Origin: a virus
DNA: 64,000 bases
Virus record (IMG/VR): IMGVR_UViG_3300033149_004104
Span: 1 to 64,000 of that record
Strand: one strand, 5' to 3'
How positions within the stretch are numbered: position 1 is the stretch's first letter; every line of letters begins with the position of its first letter. A program made the translations under genes and the position numbers. Positions 1 through 9,003 of the stretch are shown piece by piece. The notes beneath the pieces are model-generated. The model had not been told where the DNA came from, searched no databases, and was given only the letters and a program-made list of their open reading frames with translations.

Positions 1-204
1 TGTGAAAGGCTGGATACAATTGAGGGATCGTTTTTATTATCCTGTTATGAAAGAAGTGCATTTAAAATTCCTGACAGCTGGGAAAAGTATCAGATAAAAA
101 CAGTTAAATCGGCGTCACCAAATAAACATAAATGTAAAAGTATAGAAACTGTATATAGAAAAGTAAGTAAGAAGGTGATGGAGCAGGGGTTATTGTTTAC
201 ATAA
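1..204 (+). CDS. dam: C-terminal part of a Dam-type DNA adenine methylase (cut by window edge)
   Basis: Reading from base 1 the frame is open to a TAA at 202-204 and encodes the last 67 residues of a D12-class adenine methylase. It aligns with the C-terminus of the complete copy at 967-1764 (same S-F-L-L-S-C-Y-E core, then W-E-K-Y-Q-I-K-T-V-K-S). The catalytic part lies outside the window. Bases 1-66 and 156-204 are repeated without change in the next gene, so the two copies diverged very recently or were homogenised by recombination. Confidence 0.85.
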   Translation, partial: CERLDTIEGSFLLSCYERSAFKIPDSWEKYQIKTVKSASPNKHKCKSIETVYRKVSKKVMEQGLLFT

Positions 205-226
205 ATTAATAGAGAGAAGGCGGTAG

Positions 227-898
227 ATGAATAATAAAATACCTTTGAGTTATTATGGTGGGAAGTATAAAATATCTAAGAAACTAATTAAATTATTTCC
301 TCCTCATATAACTTATTGTGAGCCTTTTTGTGGCGGCGCTTCTGTTTTCTGGAATAAATCAAAAAGTAAAATTGAGGTGCTTAACGATCATGATGAACGT
401 CTGATAATTTTTTATAGATGTCTACAAGAAGGTTCTGAGGAGTTTTTAAGAAAAATTGAATATACTCCTTATAGTGAATCTGAACATAAAAAAGCGAATC
501 AAATTTTAAAGAATCATAAACAATATACGCAAGTAGATGTGGCTTGGGCTGTTTTTGTAGGTATAAATCAAAGTTTCTCAGGTTTAGCAGGAGGGACATG
601 GGGGAGAAGGATGAAAAGTGAATGTGGTACGTTAAATTTCTTAAATAAAAAAAAGGTATTACAACAGTTTTTTAAAAGATTAGAAAAAGTTTATATTAGT
701 TGTTGTGATGCTATCAAATGCTTGGATTATTGGGACTCTGAGGATACACTTTTTTATCTAGACCCGCCTTATCCGGAAGCGGATCAAGGTCATTATTCTG
801 GATATACTGTAGAAGATTTTAATAGACTGTGTGAAAGGCTGGATACAATTGAGGGATCGTTTTTATTATCCTGTTATGAAAGAAGTGCATTTAAATAG
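227..898 (+). CDS. dam: Dam-type DNA adenine methylase, C-terminally truncated copy
   Basis: Encodes 223 residues against 265 for the intact neighbour. Motif I (E-P-F-C-G-G, about residues 32-37) and the catalytic D-P-P-Y (about 179-182) are both present, so this is a D12-class N6-adenine methylase expected to methylate short palindromes such as GATC. Compared with the copy at 1-204, bases equivalent to 67-155 are missing: T-T-T-A-A-A is joined directly to T-A-G-A-A-A-A-G. The 89-bp deletion shifts the frame and creates an immediate TAG. About 42 C-terminal residues are lost, so activity is doubtful. The start is an ATG behind GAGAAGGCGG. Confidence 0.85.
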   Translation: MNNKIPLSYYGGKYKISKKLIKLFPPHITYCEPFCGGASVFWNKSKSKIEVLNDHDERLIIFYRCLQEGSEEFLRKIEYTPYSESEHKKANQILKNHKQYTQVDVAWAVFVGINQSFSGLAGGTWGRRMKSECGTLNFLNKKKVLQQFFKRLEKVYISCCDAIKCLDYWDSEDTLFYLDPPYPEADQGHYSGYTVEDFNRLCERLDTIEGSFLLSCYERSAFK

Positions 899-966
899 AA
901 AAGTAAGTAAGAAGGTGATGGAGCAGGGGTTATTGTTTACATAAATCAGTAAAAAAGGGATAATAA

Positions 967-1764
967 GTGGATAATAAAATACCTTTGAGTTATTATGGTG
1001 GGAAGTATAAAATATCTAAGAAACTAATTGAATTATTCCCCCCTCATACAACTTATTGTGAGCCTTTTTGTGGCGGAGCTTCTGTTTTCTGGAATAAACC
1101 AAAAAGTAAAATTGAGGCGCTTAATGATCATGATGAACGTCTGATAATTTTTTATAGATGTTTACAAGGGGGTTCTGAGGAGTTTTTAAGAAAAATTGAA
1201 TATACCCCTTATAGTGAAGTCGAATATAGAAAAGCAAATCAAATTTTAAAGAATCATAAACAACACACACAAGTAGATGTTGCGTGGGCTATTTTTGTAA
1301 GCATGAATCAAGGTTTTTCAGGTATAGCAGGAGGGGGATGGGGCAGAAGCAAAAAAGATGAACGTAATGCATTAAATTTCTTAAACAAGAAAAAAATGTT
1401 GCAACAATTTATTAAAAGATTAGAAAAAGTTTATATTAGTTGTAGTGATGTAATTCAGTGTATAGATTATTGGGACTTTGAGGATACACTTTTTTATCTA
1501 GACCCGCCTTATCCCGAGACTGATCAAGGTCATTATTCTGGATATTTAATGCAGGATTTTAATATATTGTGTGAGAAGTTGAATACTATTAAAGGTTCTT
1601 TTTTATTATCCTGTTATGAAAAAGCAGCGATGAAAGTTCCTGATAATTGGGAGAAATATCAGATAAAAACAGTTAAATCGGTGGGGCCAAACAGATGTAA
1701 AAGTATAGAGACTGTATATAGAAAAGTAAATGAAAAGATGAAAAGACAAATTTTCTTTATATAG
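967..1764 (+). CDS. dam: Dam-type DNA adenine methylase (full length)
   Basis: 265-residue D12-class N6-adenine methyltransferase. S-adenosylmethionine motif E-P-F-C-G-G is at residues 32-37 and the catalytic D-P-P-Y at 179-182, in the order typical of T4 Dam. The start is GTG at 967 with AAAAAGGGA just upstream; no better ATG exists near the conserved N-terminus P-L-S-Y-Y-G-G-K. The product probably protects phage DNA from host restriction or marks it during replication. It is the only one of the three tandem copies that is complete inside the window. Confidence 0.92.
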   Translation: MDNKIPLSYYGGKYKISKKLIELFPPHTTYCEPFCGGASVFWNKPKSKIEALNDHDERLIIFYRCLQGGSEEFLRKIEYTPYSEVEYRKANQILKNHKQHTQVDVAWAIFVSMNQGFSGIAGGGWGRSKKDERNALNFLNKKKMLQQFIKRLEKVYISCSDVIQCIDYWDFEDTLFYLDPPYPETDQGHYSGYLMQDFNILCEKLNTIKGSFLLSCYEKAAMKVPDNWEKYQIKTVKSVGPNRCKSIETVYRKVNEKMKRQIFFI

Positions 1765-1790
1765 AAACAACAATAGATAGGAGGGAAAAC

Positions 1791-2777
1791 ATGTTTAAAA
1801 AATGGAAAGATATTGAAAATAGTTGTAAAGAGAAAATGATTAAAAAATTTTTTAATACGTATACTTTTGAAGATGAAATTTTTCAAGTGACAGAAAAAAT
1901 TCATGGTAGTAATCTGTCAATTATCTTTTACCCTGACGGGCATAGAGAATATGCTAGACGTAGCGGAGTATTAAAAGATGAAAACTTTTATAATTATAAA
2001 GAAGCCTTTAAAAAAGAAAACAATCCTGACCTTTATATTTTTCTTAATGCGATTCAACAATTTGCAATAAAAAATGGACAGATAATACAACTTATAGGAG
2101 AGCTTTTTGGTAAAGGAGTACAAAAGGGAATTTATTATGGAGAGGGAATTTATTGGCGCTGGTTCGGTACATACGCAAACGAAGAATTTCTAGCAGTAGA
2201 AGATGAGGAGCTTTTGTTGAGTAAAATCGAGGATTTAGGATTTGATGTGTATCCGGATAAAATTAGAGTGCCGCTTCTCTGTTTATTTTCTAATATAAGT
2301 TCAGCTAAAGATTTTATAGATCAAGTAAAACAAATAGACTTGGAGAAAGATAGTTTATTAACTCCTCCAGGATATAACAAAAAGAACATAGCTGAAGGTG
2401 TTGTTATACGACCTTATAATCGAAATTATGCGATTAATCATCAATGGTTTCTTTTTAAATATAAGCATCCAAAATTTGAGGAAATTATAATGGGAAAAAA
2501 TAAAGCAAAGAAGCCTAAAGTTAAGGTTTCAGAGAAAGTACAGAATATAGCTCAAGAAATGTGTAGATATGTAAATGAGAACAGGACAGAGAGCCTCTTT
2601 TCAAAAGAAGGAGAAATACAAGATGAAAAACAGATAGGAGAATATATCAAATTATATTTAGAAGATATATATAAAGATTGCCTTTTAGATTTAAAAGATT
2701 TAAAAAAAGAAGAAAAAAAGTATATTAATAAACAGATGACAAACTTGATAGTAAAGGAATTGAGAAGATGTTTATAG
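1791..2777 (+). CDS. rnlB: RNA ligase 2 (T4 Rnl2-like)
   Basis: 328 residues. The nucleotidyl-transferase motif K-I-H-G-S-N starts at Lys36, the predicted AMP-accepting lysine (Lys35 in T4 Rnl2). Later motifs follow the Rnl2 order: a G-E-L-F-G-K-G-V-Q-K stretch, E-G-V-V-I-R-P, then a basic F-K-Y-K-H-P-K-F near residue 225. Rnl2-family enzymes seal nicks in double-stranded RNA. The C-terminal third is lysine-rich. GGAGGG precedes the ATG. The gene overlaps the following gp46 gene by 10 bp, and PseT and Rnl1 lie close by, so it belongs to an RNA-repair group. Confidence 0.9.
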   Translation: MFKKWKDIENSCKEKMIKKFFNTYTFEDEIFQVTEKIHGSNLSIIFYPDGHREYARRSGVLKDENFYNYKEAFKKENNPDLYIFLNAIQQFAIKNGQIIQLIGELFGKGVQKGIYYGEGIYWRWFGTYANEEFLAVEDEELLLSKIEDLGFDVYPDKIRVPLLCLFSNISSAKDFIDQVKQIDLEKDSLLTPPGYNKKNIAEGVVIRPYNRNYAINHQWFLFKYKHPKFEEIIMGKNKAKKPKVKVSEKVQNIAQEMCRYVNENRTESLFSKEGEIQDEKQIGEYIKLYLEDIYKDCLLDLKDLKKEEKKYINKQMTNLIVKELRRCL

Positions 2778-4804
2778 AAAATCTTACGATTGAGAACTAT
2801 GGCGCATTAAAAAATGCGATGTTAGAATTTCAAAAAGGATTCAATATTCTTAGTGGTTCTAATGGGGCAGGGAAGTCACATATTATTAGAGCATTAGCAT
2901 ATCTCATTCTTAATCACAATGAAGGTAAAATTGAAGATGATTTAAATTGGCATAGTAATTCTTTTACTATCCAGACTAAGATTAAATATGGTGGGAAAGA
3001 TTTTATAATTAAGAATCATTATGATGGAAAAAATGTATTGAAAGAGTTAATAATTTCCTCTAATGGAAATAAACAGCAGTACAGCGGAAATAAAGATGTA
3101 GTGGACGTACTTTCACAATATTTTGATCCTACTTATTCTAAACCGGCTCTTATAGCTTTTCAGGGTGAAATGGATGTAGTAACAGCAACTCCTGCTAAAA
3201 GACGAGAGAGTTTAAAAAATATTTACGATTTGAATTTTCAAAAAGAAATTCAGCAATTAGAAGATGAAAAAACGTCATTAGAATTAAAAGTACAGGAATT
3301 GGAAAAGCAGATAGCAATTCTTGAAAGTAAAAGCTATAATTTATATAAAAAAGAAAGACTCCCTTTTAATGAGAATACATATAAAGAAAAAGAAACAGAT
3401 GTTAAAAAATTACAAAGTAAGAAACAATCTTTAGAAAATGAGATAAACGATTTTGAATCAAAATTACAAAATGTTAATCGATTTAAAAGTTTTTATGAAA
3501 GTAAAGAAAGAGAAATTAAAGAATTATTGGACAAGAAAGATATTTTGCAAAGTAAGATAAACGAATTAAAAAATGTTATAACTAATCCCAATTATAATGT
3601 AGTAGATAAATTAAAAAAACAAATAGATGATATTAAACTCGAAAGGATTAAAGAGGATTTCGATATAAATGTTCTTAATTCTAAAAAAGAAAAACTTTAT
3701 GAAGAAAAAAATGAGCTTAAGAATATAAAAAAGAATATAGAATTGGTGGAAATGGGTAAGTGCCCGACTTGTGGAGCGGATTTTTCTAATGTCGATATAA
3801 ATGATTATAAGAGACGTTATGAAGAAAAAGAAGAAATAGTAAGCGCCATTAATAAAGAAATAGAGGCTATTGAGAAAGATTATAAAACTTGGCAGGAGAA
3901 AAAGAAAAAAAACGATAGAAAGAAGGAATTAAAAAATAATTTAATTAATCAACTTAAATATGAAGAAAAGAAAATAGAAGATGTTATTAACAGTAGTAAA
4001 GAAAGTTTAGAAGAAAGAAGTAATGAATTAGTTAATGTTAATAAAAAAATAGAAGATTATGCCGAGGAAAAGGAAGTTTTAAAAAAAGATTTACAAAAGG
4101 AGCTTGATCAACTACCAGATGAAGCAGATATAGAATCTAAGAATAAGCAAATTGAGGATATAAAAAACAAAATTGATTTAATAAGCCGGGAAATTGAAGA
4201 ATATAGAACAGTTCTTAATAAGAATAAATGGATAGAGGAAGAAAATAAAAAGATACTGAAACAAAAAGATGAGGATGAAAAATTAAAGCAAAAGATTAAT
4301 AAAGATCATGATCATTTATTGAAAGAAGTAAACGAATATAAAAAATCTGTAGATATTCTAAAAAAGGATTTTCCTAATTATATAATAAACGAACTTAAAA
4401 GCGATATAGAAACAGGAATGAATGAAATACTGGATAAAGCATATAACGGAAGATATCATGTACAAATAAAAGAAAATCGCAGTGGACTTTCTATTGTATA
4501 TGGAAACGATAAAGAAATAAAACTTGCAAGCGGAGCAGAAAAAAATTTATTTACCATAGGATTTAAGAATGCATTTACGAGGCTGGCAGGATTAAAGGTA
4601 CTTTTGTTGGATGAATGCGATAACTTCATGGATGAAGATATAGCGAAAAAGACCTTTGATGTTCTTCAGAATCTTATAGAACAAGAAGCACTTAATCAGG
4701 TTATTCTTATTACTCATAAGCAGAGTGTTAAAGAATTACTGGAGGGTGATTATAGAGCTAGAGTTTTTGAAGTAAAAAATGGTGGGGCATTTTTACTTGA
4801 ATGA
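2768..4804 (+). CDS. 46: Recombination endonuclease ATPase subunit (T4 gp46 / Rad50-SbcC family)
   Basis: 678 residues with the SMC-like plan. The Walker A box G-S-N-G-A-G-K-S is at 30-37, followed by a long charged coiled coil with a zinc hook C-P-T-C at 332-335 and a second coil. The ABC signature L-A-S-G-A-E-K is near 585, Walker B L-L-L-D-E at 612-616 and a switch histidine in I-T-H-K. Rad50-type ATPases act with an Mre11-type nuclease to resect DNA ends for recombination-dependent replication. The partner, gp47-like, is encoded 11 kb away at 16279-17229 rather than next door as in T4. Confidence 0.92.
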   Translation: MFIENLTIENYGALKNAMLEFQKGFNILSGSNGAGKSHIIRALAYLILNHNEGKIEDDLNWHSNSFTIQTKIKYGGKDFIIKNHYDGKNVLKELIISSNGNKQQYSGNKDVVDVLSQYFDPTYSKPALIAFQGEMDVVTATPAKRRESLKNIYDLNFQKEIQQLEDEKTSLELKVQELEKQIAILESKSYNLYKKERLPFNENTYKEKETDVKKLQSKKQSLENEINDFESKLQNVNRFKSFYESKEREIKELLDKKDILQSKINELKNVITNPNYNVVDKLKKQIDDIKLERIKEDFDINVLNSKKEKLYEEKNELKNIKKNIELVEMGKCPTCGADFSNVDINDYKRRYEEKEEIVSAINKEIEAIEKDYKTWQEKKKKNDRKKELKNNLINQLKYEEKKIEDVINSSKESLEERSNELVNVNKKIEDYAEEKEVLKKDLQKELDQLPDEADIESKNKQIEDIKNKIDLISREIEEYRTVLNKNKWIEEENKKILKQKDEDEKLKQKINKDHDHLLKEVNEYKKSVDILKKDFPNYIINELKSDIETGMNEILDKAYNGRYHVQIKENRSGLSIVYGNDKEIKLASGAEKNLFTIGFKNAFTRLAGLKVLLLDECDNFMDEDIAKKTFDVLQNLIEQEALNQVILITHKQSVKELLEGDYRARVFEVKNGGAFLLE

Positions 4805-4940
4805 CAAATTTTTAAAATAACGATTCCGATAATACTCTTATGCTATATAGTGAATTTTTTAAAAAAAGTATATTTTTTTATTAAAAATTTGGATAAAGAA
4901 ATATATATTAGACATATAAACGAATAAATTAAAGGAAGAA

Positions 4941-5864
4941 ATGGTGAATATTAAAAAGCAAAAGTTGATAATGTTGAAAGGGCTCCCCGCATCTGGAAAA
5001 ACTACTTGGGCAAAGGAACAAATTTTAAAAGCCAATGGATCAATAAAAAGAGTTAATAAAGACGATTTAAGAAAGATGATCGATATATCTCAATGGAGTA
5101 AAGAAAAAGAATTACATATCCTAAGGATTAGAGACACGATTATATATTATTACCTCAGTAACGGGTATTCAGTAATTGTAGATGATACAAATTTGAATCC
5201 ATATCATGAACAACGACTCAGACGAATTGTAAGCGAGTATAATAGTAATGTCAGAGAGCATTCTGTTGAGTTTGAAGTTAATGATTCTTTCTGTGATGTT
5301 GATTATCGAGAATGTATTAAAAGAGATTTGATAAGAGGAAAAGAAGCGGTGGGAGAAAAGGTTATCATTAATATGTATAGAAAATATTTACATAAGGCAC
5401 CCGTTCTTATTCCTTATAAAGTTGAATTACCCGACTGTATTTTAGTGGATGTTGATTGGACTCTTGCTATTCATGAATACCGTGATCCTTTTGATTATTA
5501 TAAATGCACAGAAGATAAATTAAATACACCAATTGCATCTTTAATAAACGATATTCAAAATCGACATTCACTATCGTATACAATGATTGTAACAGGTAGA
5601 GAGAATATAAAGTATGAATCGGGAGTAACAGTTTGGGATTTAACAAGTGAATGGCTTAATAAAAATCATATTCGTTATGATAGAATTTTTATTAGAGAAG
5701 AAGGAGATCATAGACCTGATTGGATGGTAAAAAAAGAAATGTTTGAAAAGCATATTAAGGATAAATATAACGTGTTATATGTTATAGACGACAGAAGGCA
5801 AACTATAGACATGTGGCGTAAAGAGGGATTGACAGTACTTGATGTAGCTGGTCACGATTTTTAA
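4941..5864 (+). CDS. pseT: Polynucleotide 5'-kinase / 3'-phosphatase (T4 PseT-like)
   Basis: 307 residues, close to the 301 of T4 Pnkp. The N-terminal kinase has a P-loop G-L-P-A-S-G-K-T at about 14-21 and a D-D-T-N-L-N-P motif. The C-terminal phosphatase has D-V-D-W-T at about 170-174 (D-x-D-x-T acyl-phosphatase motif), a T-G-R-E motif and a terminal D-D-R motif. The enzyme converts cleaved RNA ends to 5'-phosphate/3'-OH so that RNA ligase can seal them. The 136-bp gap before it is AT-rich and may hold an early promoter, but I cannot define one. A good AAGGAAG ribosome site precedes the ATG. Confidence 0.93.
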   Translation: MVNIKKQKLIMLKGLPASGKTTWAKEQILKANGSIKRVNKDDLRKMIDISQWSKEKELHILRIRDTIIYYYLSNGYSVIVDDTNLNPYHEQRLRRIVSEYNSNVREHSVEFEVNDSFCDVDYRECIKRDLIRGKEAVGEKVIINMYRKYLHKAPVLIPYKVELPDCILVDVDWTLAIHEYRDPFDYYKCTEDKLNTPIASLINDIQNRHSLSYTMIVTGRENIKYESGVTVWDLTSEWLNKNHIRYDRIFIREEGDHRPDWMVKKEMFEKHIKDKYNVLYVIDDRRQTIDMWRKEGLTVLDVAGHDF

Positions 5865-5877
5865 ATGAGGAAAAAAA

Positions 5878-7008
5878 ATGAATCTATATTTACAGAATTT
5901 TTTAATTGAGCATCCCAACGATTGGAAGGAAATATTAAAAGAAAAACCTTATGCATTTAAAGTTATAGAGAAAGACGATTTAGTATTATTTAAATATAAT
6001 CAGATAGACAGTGATTTTAATATTCCTTTAGTACAGGAGGCACGAGGAATTGTATTTGATAAAAGCGATTGGAGTGTTATTAAGCACCCTTTCCATAAAT
6101 TTTTTAACTATGGAGAATCTAACGCAGCCGTTATCGATTGGGGATCAGCTAGTATACAAGAAAAAATTGATGGCTCTCTTATCGCATGTTATTTTTATAA
6201 AAATGAATGGATGATATCGACTAACGGAACTATCGATGCACGAGATGCAAGTTTACAGTTTCCCGTTCAATTAAATAAAAAGAAAAAAATAAACTCATTT
6301 TACGATCTTGTAGTTTATACACTAGAACAAATGTTTGGACGTGATTATATTTTTGGAGTTTTCCAGAATATAGATAAAAAGTCAACGCATCTTTTTGAAA
6401 TAGCAACCCCAATTAATAGGATAGTTGTCCCCTATAAGGATTTTAAAATTTATTACTTATGTTCAAAGGTAAATAGTACAGGTATCGAATATTACAGTAA
6501 ACCATTACTTGATAGATTCCCAATTCCGAAAGTATATTCATTTAATTCATTGGAAGATTGTGTTAAAGCAGCTAAAGAATTACAATATGATAGTGAGGGC
6601 TATGTAATAGTGGATAAAAACTGGAATCGTATTAAAATTAAGAGTCCAGCATATATAGCTGCGCATCATTTAAGAGGTGAAGATGTCGTAACAGATAAAA
6701 AATTACTCAATCTTATTCTTGCTAATGAAGGGAATGAATTTCTTACGTATTTCCCCGAGTTTAAAGATGCCTATAATAATTTATATAATAGACTTTTACA
6801 GTTAAAAACAAGAATGGGGGCGGATGCAAAAAAGCTTGAAGAGATGCAGAAAGGGAATAAATCAAGAAAAGAAATAGCTTTATGGGCTAATAAAGAGTGC
6901 GTTATACCTGCGTTTATATTTCAATTGCTTGATAAGAAAATTGAAAACATTGATAATTTTATATATAATAAATGTAAAGTAGAAAAACTTTTAGAGTATA
7001 TAAAATAA
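5878..7008 (+). CDS. rnlA: RNA ligase 1 (T4 Rnl1-like, tRNA repair)
   Basis: 376 residues, near the 374 of T4 Rnl1. The adenylation motif K-I-D-G-S-L begins at Lys96 (Lys99 in T4), preceded by A-R-G-I-V-F and K-F-F-N-Y-G-E, both typical of Rnl1. The motif E-G-Y-V-I-V and the basic R-I-K-I-K-S follow in the expected order. Family role: sealing single-stranded breaks such as tRNA anticodon-loop cuts after end healing by PseT. It starts 13 bp after pseT, so the two are probably co-transcribed. Confidence 0.92.
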   Translation: MNLYLQNFLIEHPNDWKEILKEKPYAFKVIEKDDLVLFKYNQIDSDFNIPLVQEARGIVFDKSDWSVIKHPFHKFFNYGESNAAVIDWGSASIQEKIDGSLIACYFYKNEWMISTNGTIDARDASLQFPVQLNKKKKINSFYDLVVYTLEQMFGRDYIFGVFQNIDKKSTHLFEIATPINRIVVPYKDFKIYYLCSKVNSTGIEYYSKPLLDRFPIPKVYSFNSLEDCVKAAKELQYDSEGYVIVDKNWNRIKIKSPAYIAAHHLRGEDVVTDKKLLNLILANEGNEFLTYFPEFKDAYNNLYNRLLQLKTRMGADAKKLEEMQKGNKSRKEIALWANKECVIPAFIFQLLDKKIENIDNFIYNKCKVEKLLEYIK

Positions 7009-7033
7009 TATCTTATAGAGGGGGGGATATAAG

Positions 7034-7730
7034 ATGAGAATATTTAATGACAGGGTATACGGATTAGAAACTTCTATTGTTGCTAGTGGATATCCGATGC
7101 GAGATGTAGTAAAAGAATTTACTCCTGTTCTTTTAGTTAAAGATTCTATAAGGGCTAGAAAACTTGGAAGATCTAAAAGTAATAGTGGGCATGACTGCTA
7201 TTTAAAAGGTATCGTAGTGCAAGCCGATATAGAGTTTCCTCTGTATTGGCTTAAACAGTTTCAGCGATATCATTTCGTTGATATAGTATCAAGTCAATCA
7301 ACAATGCATCGGATTCTTAGTATGAACATAAAAGAACATTGCAATAAGTGGGTAGATGAAGAAGTAATAGATATAGTGAACAAATGGATAACATTATACA
7401 ATGATTTTGATAATAAATTACAAGAAATTAATAATAATGAAAGATTAACATTTAAAGAAGCATCTAATATACGCCCTCAAGATAAAATTTATATAGAGGA
7501 CAAAAAAAAAGGGGGGGGGGGGGGATTGGTATTCTAAAGAAGATATTTATATGAAAATAATATCAAATTTGCCTAGCGGATTCCAGATGGTTATGCGTAT
7601 TACTACTAATTATTTACAATTAAAAACTATTTACCGGCAGAGAAAAAATCACAAATTACCAGAATGGCGTATATTCTGTGATTGGATTTTATCATTGCCG
7701 GAATTTAAAGAATTAACAGGAGTTCCTTGA
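7034..7730 (+). CDS. Conserved phage protein split by a poly-G frameshift; ThyX-like motifs
   Basis: The first part (7034 to about 7524) carries Y-G-L-E, G-H-D-C-Y-L-K-G-I, Q-R-Y-H-F and S-S-Q-S-T-M-H. It runs into nine A and fourteen G and then hits TAA at 7535-7537. The +1 frame from 7524 is open to TGA 7728-7730 and continues as D-W-Y-S-K-E-D, then T-T-N-Y-L-Q-L-K-T-I-Y-R-Q-R and L-P-E-W. These two halves look like one protein of about 230 residues. The R-x-H...S-x-Q-S-x-x-H pattern followed by a Q-R-x-x-H segment recalls flavin-dependent thymidylate synthase, but this is only a resemblance. Thirteen or sixteen G would restore the frame. Confidence 0.7.
7502..7524 (+). repeat. Homopolymer tract A9-G14 inside a coding region
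   Basis: Nine A followed by fourteen consecutive G in a strongly AT-rich genome, exactly at the frame break of the surrounding gene. Tracts like this slip during replication, and sometimes during transcription or translation. Confidence 0.95.
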
Positions 7731-8287
7731 TGTGGATACATAAATTTGTTTGGTATAAAATAACTTGTATTTTTAAAGAAGTAAAATGGTTTTTTCAAAA
7801 GTTGCTTAGGGGGTATGATGATTTGTACTTGCGGAATTTTTATTCTTCTTTTGTAAAAGAAGTATATCCTAAATTTAAAGCCTTTGCAGAAATGGAAAAA
7901 CGGGGAATAGCAACATGTTATTTTGAAAATCCTAAAGAGACATGTCATGATGACGAGAGTTTTAAAATAGCTTTTAAAAATTATAATAGTGTATTGAAGA
8001 AAATACTATTTGCTTTTGAATGGGTATTATATGATAATGAGTTGTGTGATAAAAAATTTAAGAAATATTTTGAAGAGAAGTATGGTAATCCGTATGAAAA
8101 GATTGAATCAAATCGACATGAACCGTTAACATATACATTAATAAGTAATGATGGTACACGAAGGAAAGAGTATCTTTTTGATGATAAACCGTTTTATTAT
8201 AATAGAAAAATGATAAAAGATTTTAATGATAAAGCTGAAGAGGGATTTAAACTTTTTGGAGAATATTTATTTACCTTTTGGGATTAA
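7730..8287 (+). CDS. Hypothetical protein
   Basis: 185 residues from ATG 7730, which overlaps the TGA of the preceding shifted frame (T-G-A-T-G), with AGGAG 8 nt upstream. The TTG one codon earlier is a less likely start. The protein is rich in aromatic and charged residues, opens with an amphipathic W-x-x-K-F-V-W-Y stretch and has no motif I recognise. The start-stop overlap suggests translational coupling to the poly-G gene. It also implies that ribosomes do reach the end of the shifted frame. Confidence 0.75.
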   Translation: MWIHKFVWYKITCIFKEVKWFFQKLLRGYDDLYLRNFYSSFVKEVYPKFKAFAEMEKRGIATCYFENPKETCHDDESFKIAFKNYNSVLKKILFAFEWVLYDNELCDKKFKKYFEEKYGNPYEKIESNRHEPLTYTLISNDGTRRKEYLFDDKPFYYNRKMIKDFNDKAEEGFKLFGEYLFTFWD

Positions 8288-8311
8288 AAAATTTATAAAG
8301 GCGGTATACTG

Positions 8312-8704
8312 ATGAATCAAAAAAACAGTGTAAAATTATTTAAGAGATTTACATTTTTTCATCCTGAAAAGAGGTTGACTGAAAGTCTTATGGCATTTGG
8401 ATTTGAATGTGGGGATGGGTGGTTTAATATTATTTGGAATTTATGTGAGAAAATAGAAGAGGAACTTAAGAATCATTCAAGATTAGATGATTTTGTAGTG
8501 TTGCAAGTAAAAGAAAAATTTGGCATGTTACGATTTTATACAAATTTTGAAATTGGAAAAATGAGGAAATATATTGAAGAAGCTGAAAAAGAATCTGCTA
8601 ATACATGTGAAATTTGTGGGAAAAAAGGAAAATTGAGAGATGATTTAGGCTGGATAGTTACGCTGTGCGATAAGCATTATAGTGAGAAATTAAACAAATG
8701 CTAA
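8312..8704 (+). CDS. Conserved phage/bacterial protein with C-terminal zinc-finger-like cysteines
   Basis: 130 residues. The N-terminal half has F-E-C-G-D-G-W-F and V-K-E-K-F-G-M-L-R-F-Y, a combination I know from widespread uncharacterised phage proteins. The C-terminal half has C-E-I-C-G and a later L-C-D-K-H, consistent with a small zinc-binding module (C-x2-C ... C-x2-H). Function is unknown. The preceding AAAGGCGG is a good ribosome binding site. Confidence 0.75.
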   Translation: MNQKNSVKLFKRFTFFHPEKRLTESLMAFGFECGDGWFNIIWNLCEKIEEELKNHSRLDDFVVLQVKEKFGMLRFYTNFEIGKMRKYIEEAEKESANTCEICGKKGKLRDDLGWIVTLCDKHYSEKLNKC

Positions 8705-8988
8705 GAATTGTGGTATATGTTAATAAAGATAAAATAGACGAAATACGAATTCGTAATACAATGATTAAGAATGATAAAGGCGAAAATAAGTACATTTTAA
8801 CTATGCCAAAAGGATACGGGAGTATTGAAGTATGGCATGATAGAATTAAGCCTTGGCATATACTTGTAGAAAAAGTGCTTTATGAATTGAATAAGACAAA
8901 TTATAATAATATTATAAATAGAACGGCAGATAAAATAATTCGATATGTCAGGTATCAAGAAAACAATAAAAAAAATAAAGGGAATTGA
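8698..8988 (+). CDS. Hypothetical small basic protein
   Basis: 96 residues. The ATG overlaps the last codons of the previous gene by 7 bp. The N-terminal beta-type segment L-R-I-V-V-Y-V-N is followed by a lysine/asparagine-rich tail. I recognise no family. The overlap suggests coupled translation with the upstream zinc-finger-like protein. Confidence 0.6.
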   Translation: MLRIVVYVNKDKIDEIRIRNTMIKNDKGENKYILTMPKGYGSIEVWHDRIKPWHILVEKVLYELNKTNYNNIINRTADKIIRYVRYQENNKKNKGN

Positions 8989-8993
8989 TATAT

Positions 8994-9003
8994 TTACTAA
9001 TAT
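8994..9003 (+). promoter_or_regulatory. Late-promoter-like motif directly before terL
   Basis: TTACTAATAT matches the recurrent element found upstream of head and tail genes. It ends only 3 nt before the GTG start of terL, so a transcript begun here would have essentially no leader. Confidence 0.5.

Larger units (their letters stand above)
1..943 (+). repeat. Exact repeat of dam 3' ends (1-66 = 829-894; 156-204 = 895-943)
   Basis: By eye, the 3' end of the first dam copy recurs without mismatch in the second copy, interrupted only by the missing 89 bp. The third copy (967-1764) is clearly similar but has many substitutions. This suggests recent unequal recombination between copies one and two; a local assembly collapse is the alternative. 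Confidence 0.8.

Noticed and set aside
381-599. Minus-strand reading frames throughout the window
   Set aside because: All overlap well-supported + strand genes, lack ribosome sites and have low-complexity, phenylalanine/isoleucine-rich translations typical of AT-rich antisense.
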